Assembly (NCBI GenBank): GCA_045645805.1
Contig: JAZRJL010000036.1
Span: 1 to 5,120, forward strand
Reading direction: 5' to 3'
From: SIG440 sp045645805
Lineage (GTDB): Bacteria; Bacillota; Clostridia; Monoglobales; Monoglobaceae
Length of the DNA: 5,120 nucleotides
The notes under the pieces were generated by a model, which saw nothing but the letters and a program-made list of their open reading frames with translations, did no database searches and was not told where the DNA came from. Shown in pieces: positions 3,657 to 5,120 of the stretch (the stretch's first letter is position 1; each line of letters begins with the position of its first letter). The translations under genes and the position numbers were made by a program.

Positions 3657-4455
3657 CGCCATCCTCCTTTCGGAAGCAGTCTGCAATTCCGTCATCACCA
3701 TATTCCATTTTTACAATTTCATCTGCCGTATAACGCAATGCATTGTACAGAGCATTTATGATATATGGAACAGGTTTTCTGACTTGGATTTCGACCTTGC
3801 CGTCAACAATTTTCCTCGGCATATTATTATCGACATAGACGATATGTTCGTAGCTGATATTTTCTAATCGCTTGCGAACAATTTCACGGGCAATGATTTC
3901 GCCACCAATCGAAATTGATTCTGAATTAAACATAATCTCAATTGCAGATTCATAATTCTTTTTTGTCAGTCCTTGGAGTTCATATGTTTCCGCCCGATCC
4001 ATCACATCCTCTATTGATGATAGATGGTTATTAATAAAATAATTAATATTTTTATTTTTATATTTATTGCAGTCGTCTTGTACACCACCTCGTTCTTCAG
4101 ACGCACCGGAAGGTAAGTCATCAGGAATACTGTCGGTAGTGTTTTCTGTAACCTCATCATCTTCATCGGTGGTTTTTACACACACCACATAGAGATTTGA
4201 AGAAGCTCCTCCGGACTTTTTCTCTCGGTTCTCTTTGGTAATTATTCCGTATTCAATTAAATTCTTAATTCCATTCTTTGCCTTTGATAAACTCATTCCG
4301 GTTTCTCTTGCGATAGTTTCGTAAGAGGGGTAGCAGGAAGAGTTGCACCCTGATAATTTCATCAGGTAACAAAGGATGCGAAATTCATACACATCGAGTC
4401 TCGAGTCGTTAATAAATTCGTTAGGTATAATAGTAAAATTTCCGTTTAGTTTCAT
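3640..4455 (-). CDS. Replication-initiator-like winged-helix protein with DUF6017-like C-terminus
   Basis: ATG 4455 is preferred because AAGGAGG lies 9 nt upstream; an upstream in-frame extension to 4593 would translate through a terminator hairpin. The protein has 271 residues. Residues ~5-92 form an HTH_36-type winged helix (FTIIPNEFI at 7-15, CYPSYETIARETGMS at 41-55, recognition helix SKAKNGIKNLIEYGII at 57-72). Residues ~95-130 are an acidic, probably disordered linker. Residues ~150-245 resemble the C-terminal domain (DUF6017-like) of RepA_N-type plasmid initiators in Clostridia, with the pattern IGGEIIAREIVRKRL...YIINALYNAL. Such proteins recognise a plasmid or element origin; family assignment is from memory of the pattern. 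A strong hairpin-plus-T tract just upstream may attenuate expression. A transcription factor without replication role is the alternative. Confidence 0.8.
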   Translation of the reverse strand: MKLNGNFTIIPNEFINDSRLDVYEFRILCYLMKLSGCNSSCYPSYETIARETGMSLSKAKNGIKNLIEYGIITKENREKKSGGASSNLYVVCVKTTDEDDEVTENTTDSIPDDLPSGASEERGGVQDDCNKYKNKNINYFINNHLSSIEDVMDRAETYELQGLTKKNYESAIEIMFNSESISIGGEIIAREIVRKRLENISYEHIVYVDNNMPRKIVDGKVEIQVRKPVPYIINALYNALRYTADEIVKMEYGDDGIADCFRKEDGDEIFI

Positions 4456-4480
4456 TAAAGTTTTCCTCCTTAAATTCAAA

Positions 4481-4518
4481 TAAAAAAACACAGAGTAGAA
4501 ATTTTTACTCTGTGTTTT
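4481..4518 (-). terminator. Strong terminator/attenuator in the leader of the initiator-like gene
   Basis: Thirteen-bp perfect arms (4485-4497 and 4506-4518; AAAACACAGAGTA and its complement) enclose an 8-nt loop, followed leftward by TTTTTTTA. It lies 10 bp before the Shine-Dalgarno of the 271-residue gene. No leftward gene is seen between it and the right edge that would need it, so it probably acts in the leader of this gene. Attenuation by an antisense RNA is known for rep genes of Gram-positive plasmids. A candidate promoter, TTGAAC-N17-TATCAA on the minus strand, lies just upstream. Confidence 0.65.
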
Positions 4519-4617
4519 GGAATTGATATTGAATTTAGGACTGCGGTTCAAGTTCACAAAAAAGATATTTGACAGTAACAGATTTGCCGTCAAAAATCCT
4601 TGCTTTTCAAACCGCTG

Positions 4618-4632
4618 AAAACCGCATAAAAT
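4618..4632 (+). repeat. 15-bp direct repeat, copy 1
   Basis: AAAACCGCATAAAAT, identical to 4793-4807. Each copy directly borders a terminator-like hairpin on its right, and the two copies bracket the tRNA-Ser fragment. Confidence 0.55.
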
Positions 4633-4671
4633 AACGAGATGACCTTACTTACAGTAAAATCATCTCGTTAT
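4625..4671 (-). terminator. Terminator downstream of the tRNA-Ser fragment
   Basis: Twelve-bp perfect arms ATAACGAGATGA (4631-4642) and TCATCTCGTTAT (4660-4671) are followed leftward by TTATTTTATG. It begins 2 nt after the tRNA CCA end, as expected for the natural terminator of a tRNA gene. Confidence 0.7.
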
Positions 4672-4673
4672 TA

Positions 4674-4729
4674 TGGCGGAGAAGGTGGGATTCGAACCCA
4701 CGTGCCCGTTAAGGCAAACGCATTTCGAG
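4674..4729 (-). tRNA. Truncated tRNA-Ser (CGA) 3' fragment, attachment-site remnant
   Basis: Read leftward the fragment holds anticodon loop CTCGAAA, the 3' strand of the anticodon stem (TGCGT), a long class-II variable arm (TGCC...GGCA), T arm GTGGG-TTCGAAT-CCCAC, acceptor strand CTTCTCC, discriminator G and encoded CCA. The bases before the loop (ACAG) do not complement TGCGT, and no D arm or 5' acceptor strand follows, so the gene is broken at the anticodon stem. A 3' tRNA half of this kind is the usual footprint of site-specific integration into a tRNA gene. By orientation the inserted DNA should lie to the right, beyond 4730. It is probably not a functional tRNA. Confidence 0.8.
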
Positions 4730-4792
4730 CTGTTAGACAGTGTTTTTAGATAGACGAAATAAGCGGAAGTTAAAGGCACTTAAAAAACGATA

Positions 4793-4807
4793 AAAACCGC
4801 ATAAAAT
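4793..4807 (+). repeat. 15-bp direct repeat, copy 2
   Basis: AAAACCGCATAAAAT, identical to 4618-4632 and 175 bp from it. Confidence 0.55.
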
Positions 4808-4844
4808 CAAGGCTTTGAGGGGATAAATTCCTTCAAAGCCTTTG
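4800..4844 (-). terminator. Terminator-like hairpin
   Basis: Ten-bp perfect arms AAGGCTTTGA (4809-4818) and TCAAAGCCTT (4833-4842) are followed leftward by GATTTTATG. It would end transcription arriving from the right, before the tRNA fragment. No gene is seen in 4740-5120. Confidence 0.55.
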
Positions 4845-4896
4845 CTGTTCTCTAAAATTTCGTATTGCCACTTTTTGATGCATTTTTTGGGTTTTC

Positions 4897-4929
4897 GCTA
4901 GAAAAGTGCTAGAAAAATGTTAGATAAAA
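4897..4929 (+). repeat. Three tandem 11-bp repeats
   Basis: GCTAGAAAAGT, GCTAGAAAAAT and GTTAGATAAAA start at 4897, 4908 and 4919, exactly 11 bp or about one helical turn apart. Proteins bound to them would line up on one face. Arm-type integrase or excisionase sites near an att site look like this. Confidence 0.5.
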
Positions 4930-5033
4930 TTAACTGCATAAATTTGTTTTTAAGTGCGCCTATTGATTAGATTTAAGGAAAGCAAATGGATTGATGTTTT
5001 GTAAAGCATTTTACGCTTAAATAATATTTTTTA

Positions 5034-5072
5034 ATTAGTCAAGTATAAATTACTCATTTATACTTGACTAAT
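5034..5072. promoter_or_regulatory. 39-bp perfect dyad (operator or bidirectional terminator)
   Basis: Two 17-bp perfect arms (5034-5050 and 5056-5072, containing AGTCAAGTATAAAT) flank TACTC. Rightward it is followed by TTTCCTTTTTT, so it can act as a terminator. Its position 16 bp before a promoter, and arms containing ACTTGAC (also present at the -35 box), fit a repressor operator equally well. Confidence 0.55.
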
Positions 5073-5088
5073 TTCCTTTTTTAAAAAC

Positions 5089-5117
5089 TTGACAAACTAC
5101 ACCTAAAGAAGTATATA
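5089..5117 (+). promoter_or_regulatory. Sigma-A promoter reading out of the right edge
   Basis: TTGACA (5089-5094), a 17-bp spacer, then TATATA (5112-5117): a near-consensus promoter. Its gene lies beyond the window. It would serve the first rightward gene of whatever DNA was inserted at the tRNA. Confidence 0.7.
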
Positions 5118-5120
5118 CCA

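Larger units (their letters stand above)
4776..4957. repeat. Inverted repeat GCACTTAAAAA / TTTTTAAGTGC
   Basis: An 11-bp perfect inverted pair lies at about 4777-4787 and 4947-4957, 160 bp apart, enclosing a terminator hairpin and the 11-bp tandem repeats. Its placement beside the tRNA break suggests recombinase or regulatory sites, but the pair is short and A/T-rich. Confidence 0.3.

Noticed and set aside
3595..3867. 90-codon rightward ORF
   Set aside because: Antisense shadow across the junction of the two winged-helix genes, without a ribosome binding site.
4456..4593. N-terminal extension of the initiator-like protein by 46 residues
   Set aside because: It would translate through the 4481-4518 terminator hairpin, has no ribosome binding site, and lies outside the winged-helix domain.
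240..4600. att direct repeat pair bounding the recombinase-to-initiator block
   Set aside because: Only an 8-bp ATTTGCC-type match (about 243-250 and 4582-4589) was found between the two ends; that is expected by chance in AT-rich DNA.

Overview
The window looks like AT-rich DNA from a Clostridia-type Firmicute (gut Lachnospiraceae or Oscillospiraceae would fit). Ribosome binding sites are strong AGGAGG types, rho-independent terminators are plentiful, the tRNA-Ser remnant has an encoded CCA, and the protein families are typical of clostridial mobile DNA. Every supported gene reads leftward, on the minus strand. This assignment is an inference from sequence style; no database was searched.

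Layout from left to right. Positions 1-93 hold the start of a SLOG-family (DUF1273/YspA-like) gene that runs off the left edge. Positions 117-366 are a 250-bp segment bounded by two exact 20-bp inverted repeats. It contains a near-consensus promoter that points away from the SLOG gene and a terminator that isolates that gene. Positions 372-1217 encode a short XerC/D-type tyrosine recombinase. Together these three parts have the architecture of an invertible promoter switch, seen here in the orientation predicted to be OFF. Upstream of the recombinase, 1316-1434 holds a 17-codon ORF with an ideal ribosome binding site, whose codons overlap a terminator hairpin. Positions 1662-2012 encode a ribbon-helix-helix DNA-binding protein with a doubled promoter or operator motif in front of it.

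Positions 2016-3224 are a 1.2-kb stretch with no convincing gene. From about 2321 to 3150 it holds a diverged tandem array with a period near 133 bp. Each unit carries a GGTAA/TTACC dyad and a second AATCGATT-like motif at fixed phase. Positions 3225-4455 encode two translationally coupled winged-helix proteins that resemble plasmid replication initiators. The first has a strong terminator hairpin between its possible promoter and its ribosome binding site.

Positions 4609-5120 are non-coding. They hold a 3' tRNA-Ser fragment broken at the anticodon stem (an attachment-site remnant), several terminator-like hairpins, three 11-bp tandem repeats, a 39-bp perfect dyad and a rightward promoter leading out of the window.

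Taken together this looks like a replication or maintenance module (initiator-like genes, repeat array, RHH regulator) beside a recombinase-controlled on/off switch for a SLOG protein, next to a tRNA integration hotspot. The linkage between the modules is inferred.
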